Shown here piece after piece: positions 36,101 to 47,756 of a stretch of DNA of 64,000 nucleotides. The DNA is from Blepharisma stoltei (taxonomy: Eukaryota > Ciliophora > Heterotrichea > Heterotrichida > Blepharismidae): assembly GCA_914767885.1 (NCBI GenBank), contig CAJZBQ010000047.1, forward strand, positions 248,001 through 312,000. Reading direction: 5' to 3'. Position 1 is the stretch's first letter, and every line of letters begins with the position of its first letter. A program made the translations under genes and the position numbers. The notes below the pieces were generated by a model. The model did not search any database, was not told the DNA's origin, and was given only the letters and a program-made list of their open reading frames with translations.

Positions 36101-39100
36101 CTTGACCCGTTTTATGTACAAATTGATGCACCAGAAATTAATATAGTTAAAGATGATGTAGAAGAAGGAAAAGTGCCTTTGCCACTGGGAGAGTATGGGA
36201 AGTATGACCCTGTTGTGATGAAAGAAGATAAATGGATAATCCCAGGGTCTGAGGAATTTGAAGTCCAAAGCTTTGGGAAGCGATATATTTTTGCTGGAGA
36301 GGCTGAGATGGAAAAATTCAATAAAAATCCGCTGAGCTATATTTCTCAAGAGCCAGTTGTAGTTCCACAACCTCATTTAATGGTTTTCGGGTCTCGAGGT
36401 TCAGGAGTAAACACAATGGTTTCATTGGTTTCTCAGAACTATCAAGTAGAGTCAGTTCCTCTTAAAAACTTATATCTAAAAGTCATTGCAGAAGAGCAGC
36501 TAAAGCGCCGTAAAGAAAGACTTTTAAGAAAAGGATTTACCCCTAAAGAAGAAACTGACGAGCCTTACGATCCTTTAAATGATGACCCAGAAATCACTGA
36601 AGAAGCTGAAGACTTTAACCAAGCTCTTCATGAGCAAAAAATGATGAGGGACCTCTTAAAAGGAGACAAACCGCTGATTATCAATAGCAGATGGTTTGAT
36701 ATTGAAGAAGAAAAGGTTTCTCAAAATTTAATTGACATTTTATCTGAAAGCAGAAGGCTGCCTGAAATTGCATTCATTTTGAAGAGTTCTGAAGAAAATA
36801 CCATCAAAAGATTACTGGGCACTGAAGGGATTGAAGCTGAGTATAATAGGATTATGGAACAAAGGAGGATTGAAAAGCAAAAAGCAAAAGAAGAAGCCAG
36901 AGAAGAAGCAAGAAGACAGAGAATTGAGAACGGAGAAGATGAAGAAGAATTACCTCAAGAAGAGGAAGAAGAAGAGGATGAAGAAGACCCAGATGCCCCT
37001 GTGCTTGCAGATATGCTTGAAGAGGCTAAACAAAAAATCATCCAAATGCGAGAAAACGATATCCAACAAATGGAAGAAACCAAAGAGAAACTTGAAGAAA
37101 AAGGCGTCATTGTATTTGAAATCAACGGTGACATGTCAGTCGAAAGAATGTATCAAAAAATCGACTTTGAAATCAAGCAGCAGCTAAAAGGCAGAGAAAA
37201 CTTAATTGAACGACAAACCTCTGTAAAACTTTCCAAAGAAAAAGCTATGGAGCTGCTTCAAACCCAAAAAGTGTTACCGTCTGCTGTAAGATTTAACAGT
37301 CCTATAAAGTCAGACAATCTAAGAATTTCAACTGAGTTTCCAGTGCTTTACAGAGACAGAATTTATTTCCCAAATTCTATTGAAGAACAAAAATCATTTA
37401 TAGAAACTCCATTGGCCTTCAGTAAAATTGAAGCTGCACCATGGGATATTCATAACCGTCCATACTGTGCAATTATTGGAAATCCTCTTACTGGGAAAAC
37501 AGCCTTAGCCAAAGACCTTGCAAAAGAGCTTGGAATAGTCAGAATTTCTTTAAGAGAAACAATAGAAGAAGTCTTAAAGCTAGAAAACGAATTAGGTCAA
37601 AGAGTTCGTGACGTGTTAGGAAATGGCTATGCTCTTGAAGAGTCTTTAGCTGTAGAAATAATCTGCTGGAGAATTGAGCAGCATGATGTAGTAGAACATG
37701 GTTGTGTCCTAGATGGATTCCCAAAGACGATTCAACAAGCTATGCTGCTAGCTGAGTTTAACAAGCTTCCAAACCCTATTTTTTATTTAGATGCAGAGCC
37801 TACAAGTGTATTGAAGCGTCGAGGCCAGAAATTTAAGCATGATAAAAAATCATTAAATTCCCAAATAAAGCAGTCTACAAAAAATAACAATGAAATCCTC
37901 TCATGGGTCCAGAACACCTTTGATACTGCCAGATATTTATCAACTGACCATTCTAAATGGTGGGTTAAGGATACAGCAATTGAGCATCTTAGCATAGTAT
38001 ATGGAGCCCGAAATAACTATGCCATTGCCAAGCTAAAAGGCACACCTATCAATATACAATATTTAGGAATTGCCAGACAAGACATAAGCAGCGCCTTGAG
38101 TAAGTTCAAAAGATATGATATTGTTATATGGAAGTTTAGAGGAGAGCTTAAAGAAGTAAAAAATAGCGACTATGTCGTGGAATATAACTCAAGATTTTAT
38201 GTGTTTTCAAGCAAGGAAAATATGGATGCCTTTATTGCGACACCTGAAAAGTTTTTAAATGCAAAACCACTGCCAAAAGATTTACCAAGGCAACTTCAAC
38301 CATCTGAGTGCGGAGAAATCGCTGAAAGCAGAATTGAGTTAGATGGGCATTGTGTGGTCACTTTGGAAGAAGATAAAAGCTGCGTCAGAGGCGACCCGAT
38401 GATTTTGGCTGCTTATAAAGATAGAATTTTTTCTTTTGCAAATAATGCGCAGAGGAATAAATTTATGCGAAAACCTCAAAAATATGAAAAAACGAATTTG
38501 CCGGTAAAAATCCCACCAAAACCTGGAAATGTGCCGTTGAGTATGCTAGGGGAGTTTGAAAACTCAATTGGATATATAGAGCAATCACTTGGACAAGTTG
38601 TGATTAAAGCACTATTAGAGGTTGGAAGCCAAAAATTAGTATATCCATTGTTAAACTCCCCTCCCTATTTAAATTGGATAAAAAATCCTAAAAAAATTTC
38701 TTTGAATTTTAATTGATTTTGGCTAAAAATTAATTACAAAAGCTAATCCATTTAGTGTGAAGACTGTTTAAGTAATTTTATCAATTAAAATTAGTCAAAA
38801 CTATATTATTTTACTTAAAAATTTCCCATTAAAAAAAATTTTGTTCCAATTTAAAGGAGGGTTAAATTACCTAAAAAATAAAAAATTTAAGGATGTTTTG
38901 CTCCAATTTAAAGGAGGTGAGTAAGTGTCAAAGAAAGTGCACTAAAACACTTCGGACTTTATCTCAAAGCCCATAATCCAAAAAACAGTAGATACCAAAA
39001 TAAAAAATATGCAGAAAGAATGAAGGAGTTCAGGGAGCATTGCACAATTATGCAGGAGTTATATGAAGAAGGTGTTAGAAAAGAAAATGGGGAGTTGAAA

Positions 39101-39205
39101 GATTGGGAAATAAAGAACAATTATACAAAGGGAGACAATTTTTCAAAGATGCTTGACCAATATCAAAAAGACAAAAATTCGTATTTAGCTCATTTTATAA
39201 GATAA
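33154..39205 (+). CDS. AK9-like multi-domain adenylate/nucleoside kinase, interrupted by three IESs
   Basis: 1,803 aa after removing inserts from 33180, 34296 and 38652. Four kinase-like modules are seen by their P-loops: GKPRSGKTTLAKDL (~34105), GPPKSGKRTQAEYL (~35270), GSRGSGVNTMVSLV (~36390, no P-loop Lys, probably inactive) and GNPLTGKTALAKDLAKEL (~37477) with the following VLDGFPKT. Between them are modules of the type YNSRFYVFSSKENMDAFIAT plus PEKFL, as in vertebrate AK9. The C-terminus KESALKHFGLYLKAHNPKNS and EFREHCTIMQELYEEGVRKE match AK9 ends. AK9 balances adenine and other nucleotides and is often ciliary. Start: ATG at MAPLKMVSLSSNDKN, the only ATG frame that joins the main frame after the first IES is removed. 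Confidence 0.88.
33180..33395. mobile_element. MITE family 2 near the AK9-like start
   Basis: 214 bp between TTA copies, ends TTCCCCCTTTAAGATG and AAAAGAAGGGAAG. It separates the first nine codons of the AK9-like gene from the rest. Removal joins MAPLKMVSL to SSNDKNFLEVKSW in frame. Confidence 0.7.
34296..34453. mobile_element. In-frame, stop-free IES in the AK9-like gene
   Basis: 156 bp (52 codons), TA to TA, with no stop in the gene frame. It translates to an AT-driven stretch (KFPITFKKSSKNILVFQKIS ... VSHAKYIVDR) that has no counterpart in adenylate kinases. Removal gives FEKEILQRLSEGKSLTDEQI, the normal core between the NMP region and the lid (L..G..l.de). Codon use is far more AT-rich than either side. 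No MITE ends. Confidence 0.7.
38652..38923. mobile_element. MITE family 2 near the AK9-like 3' end
   Basis: 270 bp with ends CTCCCCTCCCTATTTAAATT and CCAATTTAAAGGAGGTGAG and a second internal copy (~38846). Removal joins QKLVYPLL to SVKESALKHFGLYLKAHNPK, a conserved AK9 C-terminal block. Unremoved, the protein would end in KISLNFN. Confidence 0.85.
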
Positions 39206-39317
39206 ATATTTAACATTATAATTTTGAAAAATTCATCAAAAAGTATTTCTAATGATTATAATTTGAAAATAAGTCTATTAAAACCATTTAATATGCGTTT
39301 GCTAAAAATAAATAATT

Positions 39318-41433
39318 TTAAGCGTTAATTGGAGAAGCTGTAATTGGAGAAGTTGCTTTTCTAAGCCAAGCAAGAGCCAAATTCTCATTACGAGCCTCCA
39401 GAATTGGACTTAACGTATTCCAGATTTTATCATGATAAGCGTCAATATACTGAATATCCTCAGCGTCAAGCAGTCTCATGCACAATAAATTTTTATCATA
39501 TGGCACCATAGTCACATTTTCAAATGATAAATAATCAGGAATCTGATCATTCTTTACTATTAAGAGGACATTTTCAATCCTAATTCCAAAATGTCCTTCC
39601 TCATAATATCCTGGCTCATTTGTGATATTCATCCCAAGCTCAAACACCTCGCTGCTTCCTTTACACAAGCACTGTGGCCCTTCGTGAACATTTAAGAAGT
39701 ACCCAACCCCATGTCCAGTCGCATGGCAAAAATCTAGTCCAATTTGCCATAGCCTTCTCCTTGCAAGTATATCAAAGTCAGTCCCTGCCAGTCTTGAAGA
39801 TTGAGGCCAAGTGACTCTTTCTATATCAAGATTCCCTAAAAGAACCCTAGTAAAGCACTCTTTTTCTCTTTCTGTGGGGTTTCCGAAATGTAAGGTTCGG
39901 GTTGTATCAATTGTGCCATCTAAATATTGGCCTCCAGAATCCAGGAGATAAATTTGGTCTTTTACCACTTTCGAAGAGGTTTCAGCGGTTGGGGCATAAT
40001 GGATTACAGCTGCGTTTGGGCCGACTGATGAAATATTTTCAAAGGATAAGCCTTGGTTGAGGTCTTCAGCTGCTCTGTATTTATCAAGCTGTTCTGCAGC
40101 TGTCCATTCTGTTAAATCTGCACCTATCTCTAATTGGTTTTCGAGCCAGCTAAAATATTTGGCCATAGCTACTGCATCTCTGATATGGCTTTCTCTGAAA
40201 CCTTGCTGCTCACGTGGATTTTTTATGGCTTTTAGCTTGGAAATTAAAGATGAGTTGTTAAGAGGCTTTTTGATTTTCAGGAAAAGGCTATAATTAAGTT
40301 CTGATTGATCAATAACTATTCCATCTTCTATACTTTCTAAATAATTTCCTATAGCTTCGTAAGGGAAAACTTCAATTTTATTTTCTGATAAATAATCTCT
40401 AATTCCATCAACTTTATCTGAATTTATAAAAAGAGATAACTGATAATCAGTCTCTGATGCTGCCTTTATAAAAAGATAGGAGAAAAATAGAGGATTGTAG
40501 TCAATGTCTTTTCCTCTTATCCCATTAATTAATGGAAAGCAAAATATTTAAACTAGAAGAATTATTTAGCAAGTGAAATATATTTATCAAAGAAACTGAG
40601 CTATTAAACTAATTTAACGACTAAAGTTTATATAATTTTATTTTACCTATTTAATTATGATGACACTGAATTTTTCTCAATTATTATTCTAATATAAATG
40701 CAATATTCCAATTATAATATAATTAATTTTTCATTTTTATTTTAAAATTATAATCATACAATTTAATATTAAAAAACTATTTTTTCTTAAATTAGTTATG
40801 AGTTAGATTCAAAATCCATGCAATTTCATCTAGCACCGACGTAAAATAATTCTGGCTTTCCTTTGTTTTCAGGACATTATATAGTGATTTGACTTTTTCA
40901 TCAACTGTAGCTCCAGCATATTTCACGTCATGGATAAAAACCTTTTCTTGGCTGATGCTAGGTCTGGTATCCCAAACCTCATTAACTAAGTTTCTTAATA
41001 TTGGCTTAAATGAGTAGCCTTTTTCTTCAAAATATTTTTTTCTATTAGAAGCAGCATCAGCATTTATTAATGCAGGATCAAATCCTATAACTGAACCAGA
41101 TGGCAAGTTTTGAGTTATCCACTCAAAGTAAGTCGTGTTTCCATGGCCTTGCTTCATCATTGTCCAGCCTTGATATAGCTCTTTGGGTGCCTAAATAAAT
41201 GCTACAGCAAGCCAATATCTCCCATCAGTCCATAGCAGAGCTTGTTCTTGAGTGATCACAATTTGGCCATTCGATCCTTTGAAGCCAGAAATAAAAGTCA
41301 TTCTTTTATCGTGATGTCCGAGATACTCGCTCTGAATTATTTATACATTGTGGAAGTCATTGTTTGGAAGAAAATAAGCTTGGATGTTTTCTTCTTGCAT
41401 GAGAGCACGCACTTGACCGAGCTTGTCAGACAT
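39318..41433 (-). CDS. Cytosolic aminopeptidase P (X-Pro aminopeptidase, M24B)
   Basis: 603 aa after removing two 15-nt introns and a 274-bp IES; human XPNPEP1 has 623. It cleaves the N-terminal residue ahead of proline. N-terminal creatinase-like domains (FLPNNDFHNSEYLGHHDKRM then TFISGF; LLWTDGRYWLAAPKELYQGW) precede the pita-bread catalytic domain. Metal ligands are all present: LLDSGGQYLDGTIDTTRT (D, D), HATGHGVGYFLNVHEGPQ (H), MNITNEPGYYEEGHFGIRIE (E, E). TGA is absent from key sites. ATG at MSDKLGQVRALM. It is tail-to-tail with the AK9-like gene, about 110 bp apart. Confidence 0.95.
40530..40805. mobile_element. AT-rich IES in the aminopeptidase P gene
   Basis: 274 bp, TA to TA, very AT-rich, no MITE-type ends. 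Unremoved it stops the frame after WILNLTHN. Removal gives DEIAWILNLINGIRGKDIDY then NPLFFSY, matching the conserved DEIAWLFNLRG.DI.YNPVFFSY of aminopeptidase P. Confidence 0.85.
41191..41205 (-). other. 15-nt spliceosomal intron
   Basis: GTAGCATTTATTTAG on the minus strand, between GRYWLA and APKELYQGW of the aminopeptidase P gene. It contains an in-frame TAG if unspliced. Confidence 0.88.
41332..41346 (-). other. 15-nt spliceosomal intron
   Basis: GTATAAATAATTCAG on the minus strand, between NNDFHN and SEYLGHHDKR of the aminopeptidase P gene. Unspliced it gives a TAA stop. Confidence 0.88.
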
Positions 41434-41862
41434 TTATGAATTATATAAGCCAATGATTAATAGCAAAATGAGTAGCCTTAATGTGAAACTGCTAATTTAA
41501 TTGATGCAAATGACGAGGAGTTGATGAATGCCTTGAAAAAATAAAAGCTTCAATTGATAAAGAAATGCTAAATTACGATCAGCCAAAGTTGCATAATTTA
41601 AAGTAATTAATCCGCTTTGCCTCGTGTTTAAGAGTAAATAGGTTTTAACATAATAGCTTGAAGGGAAAGTCTAAAATTATTGATTGGAATAAATTAAATG
41701 ATTTTCCCCTCTTTTTCTATATTTTCAAAAATTTCAGAATAACTTTCTACTATTATATTTCCTTTTCATTATTTATTCATTGCCTCCCTTTTCATTATCC
41801 TTTTTATGATTTAAATTTTTGATTTTAGCCCATCCCATTCCTATTCTTCCTTTTTATAAAAA
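41434..41862. other. Intergenic region, possibly holding a short exon
   Basis: It lies between two divergent genes. About 41535-41606 reads in one + frame as VDECLEKIKASIDKEMLNYD followed by QPKLHNLK and TAA, which looks like the end of a small protein. No start codon or upstream exon could be joined to it, so it is not called as a gene. The remainder is AT-rich promoter-like sequence. Confidence 0.3.
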
Positions 41863-44584
41863 ATGTCTTTAAGCCAGCCCTATGTGCGTCGCCGTTCACG
41901 CAGTCGGTCCCCACCTTCTGGAGTCAAGCTTCATGTAAAAAACCTCCCAGTAAACATATCTCAAGAATTTATCCACAATACATTCGAAGCTTATGGAAAT
42001 ATAATAGAAATAAGAGTGATCAGAAAAGGAAGCAATGGGCAGCCTTTAAGAGAGTCAGTGTATGGTTTTATTGTGATGGGTTCGCTCGAATCAGCTCAGC
42101 GAGCAATGGAAGATCTTAACAGTAAAGGGTGGAGCATCAATTTTAGCAAAGAGTCAATACACAAGTCTTCAACTCAACAACCTTTTCAAAATCCCCCAGT
42201 ATCCCATATTCACTACAATAGTTTCATTATGCACCATACTTTAAATGGTCCAAACCTCATAATTTTTTATCTATAGTCGTCTGAAATCAGATTTTTTGAC
42301 TTAATAACAGATGAAAATTAAAATATTGACTAATAGAGATCTGCATTAGAGCAAAGGCTATATATCAAACACTAGAAATAATGCCAAACGATGTGTCTTT
42401 CCAGCACAATGCTCAAGCCACCAATATCATGCTGCTAAACAACGCCAACCCGAAGCCAGGAATGCCAATGGACCGAAGACTGCTGGAGAAATTACTCGAA
42501 GAGCATCAGCCCTCCGCTTTCAACCTATCAGGAGTTCCGGAGCATTTTAAAGGTTTCTTTTTAGTAAGAGAAGTTTGAATTGGAAACATTTCTCCTGCGA
42601 CTGATAAACAACTCTTATATGATGCCTTCAAAGTCTATGGCGAAATCGAAGGCATCGAAATGTTTTCTTCTAAAGGCTTCGCTTTCATTAAATATCGTAA
42701 AGTGGTTGCAGCCACCCGGGCATATGAGCGTGCTGACGGGACTTTGGTTGACAACCGTCCCGTTAAAGTGGCGTTCGCTGACCCGACTCGTCGCATTGAT
42801 ATAGTAGGCGATTCTTTAATTCCTGAAAATCCAAATTTTAACCCTATTGATGATGATCTTTTCAAAAATCTTTTCTTACTCTCCTTTAATTTAAGAAATA
42901 TAAGGTAAATGGGAAATTTTTTATTGGCAAAACCTTTGAATCCATTTAATGCTAAGGATCCCCCCCCTCATTTGTCGAATTTTCTAGTCTTTTTTTTTAT
43001 AAGAAATTTTTTTTCTGGACCTCATTTGTCCCAAAATCTAGTCAAAAATGATTTGTGTCCAATTTTCTAGTCTTTTTTTGGATTTTTTCGAATGCCCTAA
43101 ATTCTAGTTTTTTACTTTAAAAAAACTAGAAAATGAGACAATTGAGATCCTGAAAATTTTTTTTCTCTATCAAAATTTTGACTAGAAAATTGGACAAATG
43201 AGGGTCCTAAAAAAATTTTTTTTTCCTATAAAAAAAACTAGAAAAAATGGACAAATGATAAAAGACTAGAAAATTGGACAAATGAGGGGGGGATCCTTAT
43301 ATTTGCTCTATTTGAAAGAGGAATTGATAATTGCAAACTATTTAAATATTGCTGGTACTTTAACTCAATAAATTCTATTAATTAATATTTCATAAAAATG
43401 CGACTTTTTTTAAAGTTTCATATAAATTTTTTACAAAAAAATGATTGGAACATTTTTTTCCGATTTAAAAGGAAGAGCTAGGTTATCCTTCTGGCAGCAT
43501 AATACCTTCAGAGTCAAAACTTCGTGAAGTCTTTTCTCGTTATGGAAATGTCAGACGAATTTCAATCAGACAAGGCACTCCGTCAAGCCGGCCTTTTGCC
43601 TTTGTGGACTTCGAAAAAGGAGAACAAGCTTCTGAAGCAAGAAAAAAGCTTTATATTGAAGACAGTGATGGAGCTAAAAGGAGAGAACTAGGCGACCCTG
43701 CAGTAGAAATTTCATTCAAGAATACAAATAATATAGTGTCTAGAAATGGACTTAAAAACGGAGTAAGATTTCAAGAGAAAGCATCCAAAGAAGAGGAAGT
43801 CTCAGAAGTAGCCAAACGGCTTCTTGAACAACCTCCTGCATTTCTTAATCTTCTTAGGTTTCAATCTATGTTTTCTATGGGAACTCCTTTTATGAGTCCT
43901 GGCATGCCACACATACCGATGATGCCAATACTGCCTCAAACGCAAATGCTTCCTCAAAACAACCCAATATTCCAAAATCCAATCCCAGCTCCTGTACAAT
44001 CTAAACCTTCCCCTGCAAAACCTCAATTATCAAAACCTCCAGCAGAAGAAAAGAAAAGCGAATTGCTAGGGACTGTTGTATGGTCAGGCTTTATGACAAG
44101 GAACAAAAAATTCAAAGTCGGCATTGACGCTACACTTGTACAAGGAACACCTGATTGTTTTCCTAGTACTATGTATCATATTGATATCTCACATAGAGTT
44201 CAGCTTAAAGAAGCCACAAAATTCCACAAGCTGGCACTTTTGACCTTTGAAGCTTCAAATGGGCTTCATGATGAAACTTTTGCAAGCTATGTGAGCTATT
44301 TTAAAGAAAAAGAAAGAGCTGGGTATATTGGAATAAGAAATTCAGTGCTGTATTTGTGCCCTCCAATTAAGGAAGCTAAAGAAATGTATCCACAAATTGA
44401 AGACCACCAATTATTAGGAATTTTTGTTGACCCTACAAGGAAAGTAGAAAAGAAAAAAGAGCCAAATCAATTGGAAGAACTTATGCAGCTGCTAAAAAAG
44501 CCTGGAGTAACTGAAGCTTTAAAGAATTTTGGTAAAAGTGGCCCATCGCCTAGTGACCCTAGACTGATGCCTCATAATTCTTAA
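41863..44584 (+). CDS. RRM-SPOC protein (SPEN/FPA/RBM15 class), interrupted by two IESs
   Basis: 638 aa after removing inserts from 42144 and 42877. Order: an RS-rich start (YVRRRSRSRSPPSG), RRM1 (VKLHVKNLPVNISQEFIHNT ... YGFIVM), RRM2 (REVWIGNISPATDKQLLYDA ... KGFAFIKY), RRM3 (LFLGYPSGSIIPSESKLREV followed by FSRYGNVRRISIRQG ... PFAFVDF), a proline- and methionine-rich linker, then a C-terminal SPOC domain (LGTVVWSGFMTRNKKFKVGI, then YHIDISHRVQ, ... LGIFVDP). SPOC domains read phosphorylated RNA polymerase II tails, and such proteins guide RNA processing or m6A writing. TGA is Trp at REVWIGN. The third RRM straddles the larger insert. Confidence 0.88.
42144..42348. mobile_element. IES in the first RRM of the RRM-SPOC gene
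   Basis: 203 bp, TA to TA; the left inside starts GCAAAGAGTC and the right outside is GAGCAAAGGC. Unremoved, the frame ends at IIFYL. Removal gives GWSINFRAKAIYQTLEIMPN in frame. No MITE termini; the exact TA pair rests on phase, so it is tentative. Confidence 0.6.
42877..43480. mobile_element. Family 2 MITE-type IES carrying a nested foldback
   Basis: 602 bp in the third RRM. The outer element has the family 2 ends (CTCTCCTTTAATTTAAG and CGATTTAAAAGGAAGAG) and borders TTA / CTA. A 345-bp foldback of a different family sits inside. Removal joins DDDLFKNLFL to GYPSGSIIPSE in frame. Confidence 0.8.
42953..43299. mobile_element. MITE family 4 (GGATCCCCCCCTCATTTGTC ends), nested
   Basis: A nearly perfect foldback of about 345 bp starting and ending at TA, with arms GGATCCCCCCCTCATTTGTC and its inverse. 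Motifs TTTTCTAGTC and ATTGGACAAATGAGG repeat several times in each arm. It lies within the older family 2 element. Confidence 0.8.
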
Positions 44585-44650
44585 TATAATTTGAAAAATT
44601 ATCAAATGGGTTTACATTTGCGTTTAACTGATGCTGAGTTTATTTAAAAA

Positions 44651-47425
44651 ATGGACAAAGCAGCGAATGCTACGAATGGACCAGTTCCGCAGCATAACTC
44701 TTTTAGATTTACAGAAGATAACGTTTCGATGACAAGCGACTTTGATTCAGGGAATTTAGCAAAAGCTGAGCGAGCAGGACCTGGAATATACCATTTGTGG
44801 ACTGGCCCAGACTGCATGGGAACCTTAGCAGAAAATGGATGCAGAAGTTGGCTGTTTTTCAAAGTGACTGCCCCTATCGGTCTCACAGCAACTTTTACTG
44901 TAAAAAATTTAAACTTGCAAGGAAAATTGTTTAAAGAGGGGATGAAGCCTGTTATAAAAGTTCCTGGAGGAGAATGAGAAAGGGTCTGCTCTCCTGTTAC
45001 TTTCAATGTTGTAGGAGAAGACTTTGAATTCACATTTATGCATTTTTTCAAAACTACAGAAGCAGAAATAGCATTTAGTTACCCGTGGAGTTATAATGAT
45101 CATTTGCAGCTTCTGGAAAAACTTAGGCTGTCGGCCCTTTGTCAAGTTAGTTAGCTAAAACGATTATGCTGGCCATAAGTGAATCTAGCCACTAGCCGTC
45201 AAAAGGTCGCCCTTTTGGATTTCCGACCTAAGTCGCCTGTCCAAGGATCAGCTCCCTTAGGCAGAGCCATCGTCTGTGAGATGTGCCGATGATCCCGATG
45301 AAAGAAGACTATGTGAGAGGCAAAACCTGTCTAGCCCATCAGGTAGGATAGGAAAACTTTCAGGGAGGAGAAACAAAACTTTCCTTTTCGGCAAGGCATC
45401 TCCAAGCCTGAAGGCCTAATTTAAAAAGGGACAGAGGATCTGTTTTCAGTATCATCAGGACAGATCCTAGCTTCTTTATAGGGAGTGCGCCTCGGAGTTC
45501 AATTTCTGTCAATGCCACCATATTATTTCCCTTTGTCAAGGAATTTATTTTTATAAAGAAAATATAATTAATTCGTTGGAAGGGAGAAGATGCGATTTAT
45601 TGACAATCACAAGCTTTAGTGGGATGACTGAAGAGAGAGAAGAGAGAATTCCTTTGTTGTTTCCAGAACAATCGGTGGAAAGAGCACAAAAATTTGTAGG
45701 GAAGCCAATTGTTATAATTACTGCAAGAGTTCATCCAGGAGAAACACCAGGGTCTTTTGTGATGAATGGGTTTTTATATTTTATTATGAGTGATGACCCA
45801 AGAGCAATTTCACTATTTCCTTTCAAATTAATTAGTAAATAAATTAATTATATTTTATAGCCTCTAATATATATAAATTTTTTTCTTTTCCAATGAAAAA
45901 CACATATATGTTATTAATTATGAATTATTCTAAAAAAGCCCTATAGCAATAATTAGTAGCAAGAGGATTAAGAGATAATTTTGTTTTTAAAATTGTCCCT
46001 ATGCTAAACCCTGATGGTGTATATAGAGGTTATTACAGAACTGACACACGAGGAATCAATTTAAATAGATTTTACACAAATCCTTCTCTTGCTGAACACC
46101 CTACAGTATTTGCAGTAAGAGAACTAGTCATGAGTTATCATAGAGAAAACAAAGATCAAATTTATTTATATGCAGATTTGCATGGCCACGCCACTAAAAA
46201 AGGCTGCTTCATATATGGAAATTATCTAGATTTTCCCAGACAAATTGAGACTTGTTTATTCGCAAAACTGATGGCGCTGAATTGCGTGAATTTTGATTTC
46301 GAAGGGTCCAATTTTACTGAATCCCCCCCATGAGCGAACAAAACCATTGGAAAAATCGCTATTTTTTGCTTAAAAAAACCCACCTCTATGAGCGAACAAA
46401 ATTGTTTTTTAATATAAAGTTTTTATATATAAGTGATAATTATTATAATGAAATCTCTAGCTATTAAACAGCTTGCATTTTAAAACAAAATTAAATTAAT
46501 TTTTAAAAACCAAAAAATTACCCCCCTTTCTTTGGGTAGAAAAATTTTTTGGTTCACTCACGGAGGGGGGAGTGAGAAAAATATGCATGCCAAAGATAAA
46601 AGAGGGTTATCAAAAGATGGCAGTGGAAGGGTGGCTTTGTTTAAGTCAGCAAATTTAGTGAGATGCTATACATTGGAATGCAATTATAACTCTGGGAGGC
46701 TAATAAATCAAATTTTACCTAGTGGGCTTGATAAGAATCCAGAGTCTTCAAATGACAGCGAAATGTATAAAAATGGTCCTCCAGCTTACACAATGCCTAT
46801 TTTCGAAGATGTAGGAAAAGCTATAGGGATTTCTTTGCTAGATACTGCTTACCTTAATAATAACTCAAGAGTTCTGCCCTCTGACCCAGGACTAAAACAG
46901 TTAAGAGTAGACGTTGCAGCTTTTTTATCTACACAAATACCATTCAGATTTGACCCTAACATTAAAAAAGCTTCAAAAAGCCAAGAAGACCTCGAAAATT
47001 TCATAAAAAATGGTTGCAAGCCTCCTAAGCTTGACTCAAGACCAAAGCTAAAAAAGATCCCAGAAGAAACAAAGCCACAAAAGAGATATTTCAGAATCTC
47101 TGAAAGCTCTACAGCGTCTAGCGAAAGACCAAACAAATCGAAAAAAAGCAGTGTTGTGGAATCCCCAAAGAAAGAAGCTGCTGATGTTAAGCCAAAGCAA
47201 CTCTCAGTTGTCCCTGTAAAGAACTACACATTTCCGAAGCCACCAAAAACAGATAATCAAAAAATATTGCAATTGCCGAGAGGCAGAAGTAAATTAAGAG
47301 CGATAGGACAACACAAGACTTCTAAGAGTTTGAGTACTAAGCGTGGAGATAGTGGATACGAGAGGAATAAATCGTTTGAGAAAGAGCCGATGCTACTTAC
47401 TGTTATGGAAGCTGCTGGAGAGTAA
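44651..47425 (+). CDS. Cytosolic carboxypeptidase (AGBL5/CCP5-like tubulin deglutamylase), split by three inserts
   Basis: 661 aa after removing a SINE-like insert, a 140-bp IES and a 255-bp MITE. It has the CCP N-terminal domain (WLFFKVTAPIGLTATFTVKN ... FAFSYPWSYNDHLQLLEKL) then the M14D catalytic domain. Zinc ligands are HPGE in TARVHPGETPGSFVMNG and His in ADLHGHATKKGCF; other motifs are VPMLNPDGVYRGYYRTDTRG plus INLNRFY, the catalytic Glu in YTLECNYNSGR, and PPAYTMPIFEDVGKAIGISL. The SxGRVALFK region matches CCP5 rather than CCP1/4. CCP5 removes branch-point glutamates from tubulin in cilia. The tail (~200 aa) is basic and disordered. TGA is Trp at PGGEWERV. Confidence 0.92.
45135..45540. 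mobile_element. SINE-like retroposon E with perfect 12-bp duplication
   Basis: A 382-bp GC-richer non-coding insert between CCCTTTGTCAAG copies (45135-45146, 45529-45540) in the CCP gene. Removing one copy plus the insert restores ...LSALCQGIYFYKEN in frame. The duplication contains no TA. An alternative TA-to-TA removal (45152 to ~45545) also keeps frame, giving CQVSYFYKEN. No ORF or terminal inverted repeats. Confidence 0.75.
45814..45955. mobile_element. Short AT-rich IES
   Basis: 140 bp, TA to TA, in the CCP catalytic domain. Unremoved it stops after FPFKLISK. Removal gives DPRAISLVARGLRDNFVFKI then VPMLNPDG, matching the conserved LR..f.FKivPmLNPDGV. No inverted ends. Confidence 0.85.
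46318..46575. mobile_element. MITE family 1 bounded by TGA, not TA
   Basis: 255 bp between two TGA copies, ends ATCCCCCCATGAGCG and TTCACTCACGGAGGGGGGAG. Removal joins EGSNFTE to KNMHAKDKRG in frame, the conserved NF(S/T)E.NM.A.D motif of CCP5. Neither junction has TA, so excision cannot rely on a TA dinucleotide here. Confidence 0.88.
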
Positions 47426-47756
47426 ATATTAATCAATTTTATATAAATTATTTTTACCTTGAAATAATATTGTCCTTAAATCATAACTAATACAATTATT
47501 AGAAATGAAGCATTTGAATAAAGCAGCTTAGTACTAATATAATAATAAATCGATTAGTCTTTTGGAGTGAAAATTCAACTCATTTATATTTATATAATCT
47601 AGCAACGAAGAGAGTTAATTTAATTTTTATTTCAAGGCAATTTTCATGGTATTTATATTGAAAATTAAACAGAAAAGACCCTTAATTAATATAGATTTAC
47701 TTACTGCAAGCTTTCTGAAGTTTAAAACCTGTTAAGTGTAAATAAGAAAATAATAA
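47426..47756. other. AT-rich intergenic stretch
   Basis: Between two genes on the same strand. No repeat family, hairpin or coding signal seen; presumably the prom­oter region of the coiled-coil gene. Confidence 0.4.

Noticed and set aside
38690-38716. C-terminal end KISLNFN of the AK9-like protein
   Set aside because: The codons are MITE sequence; removal reveals the conserved AK9 C-terminus.
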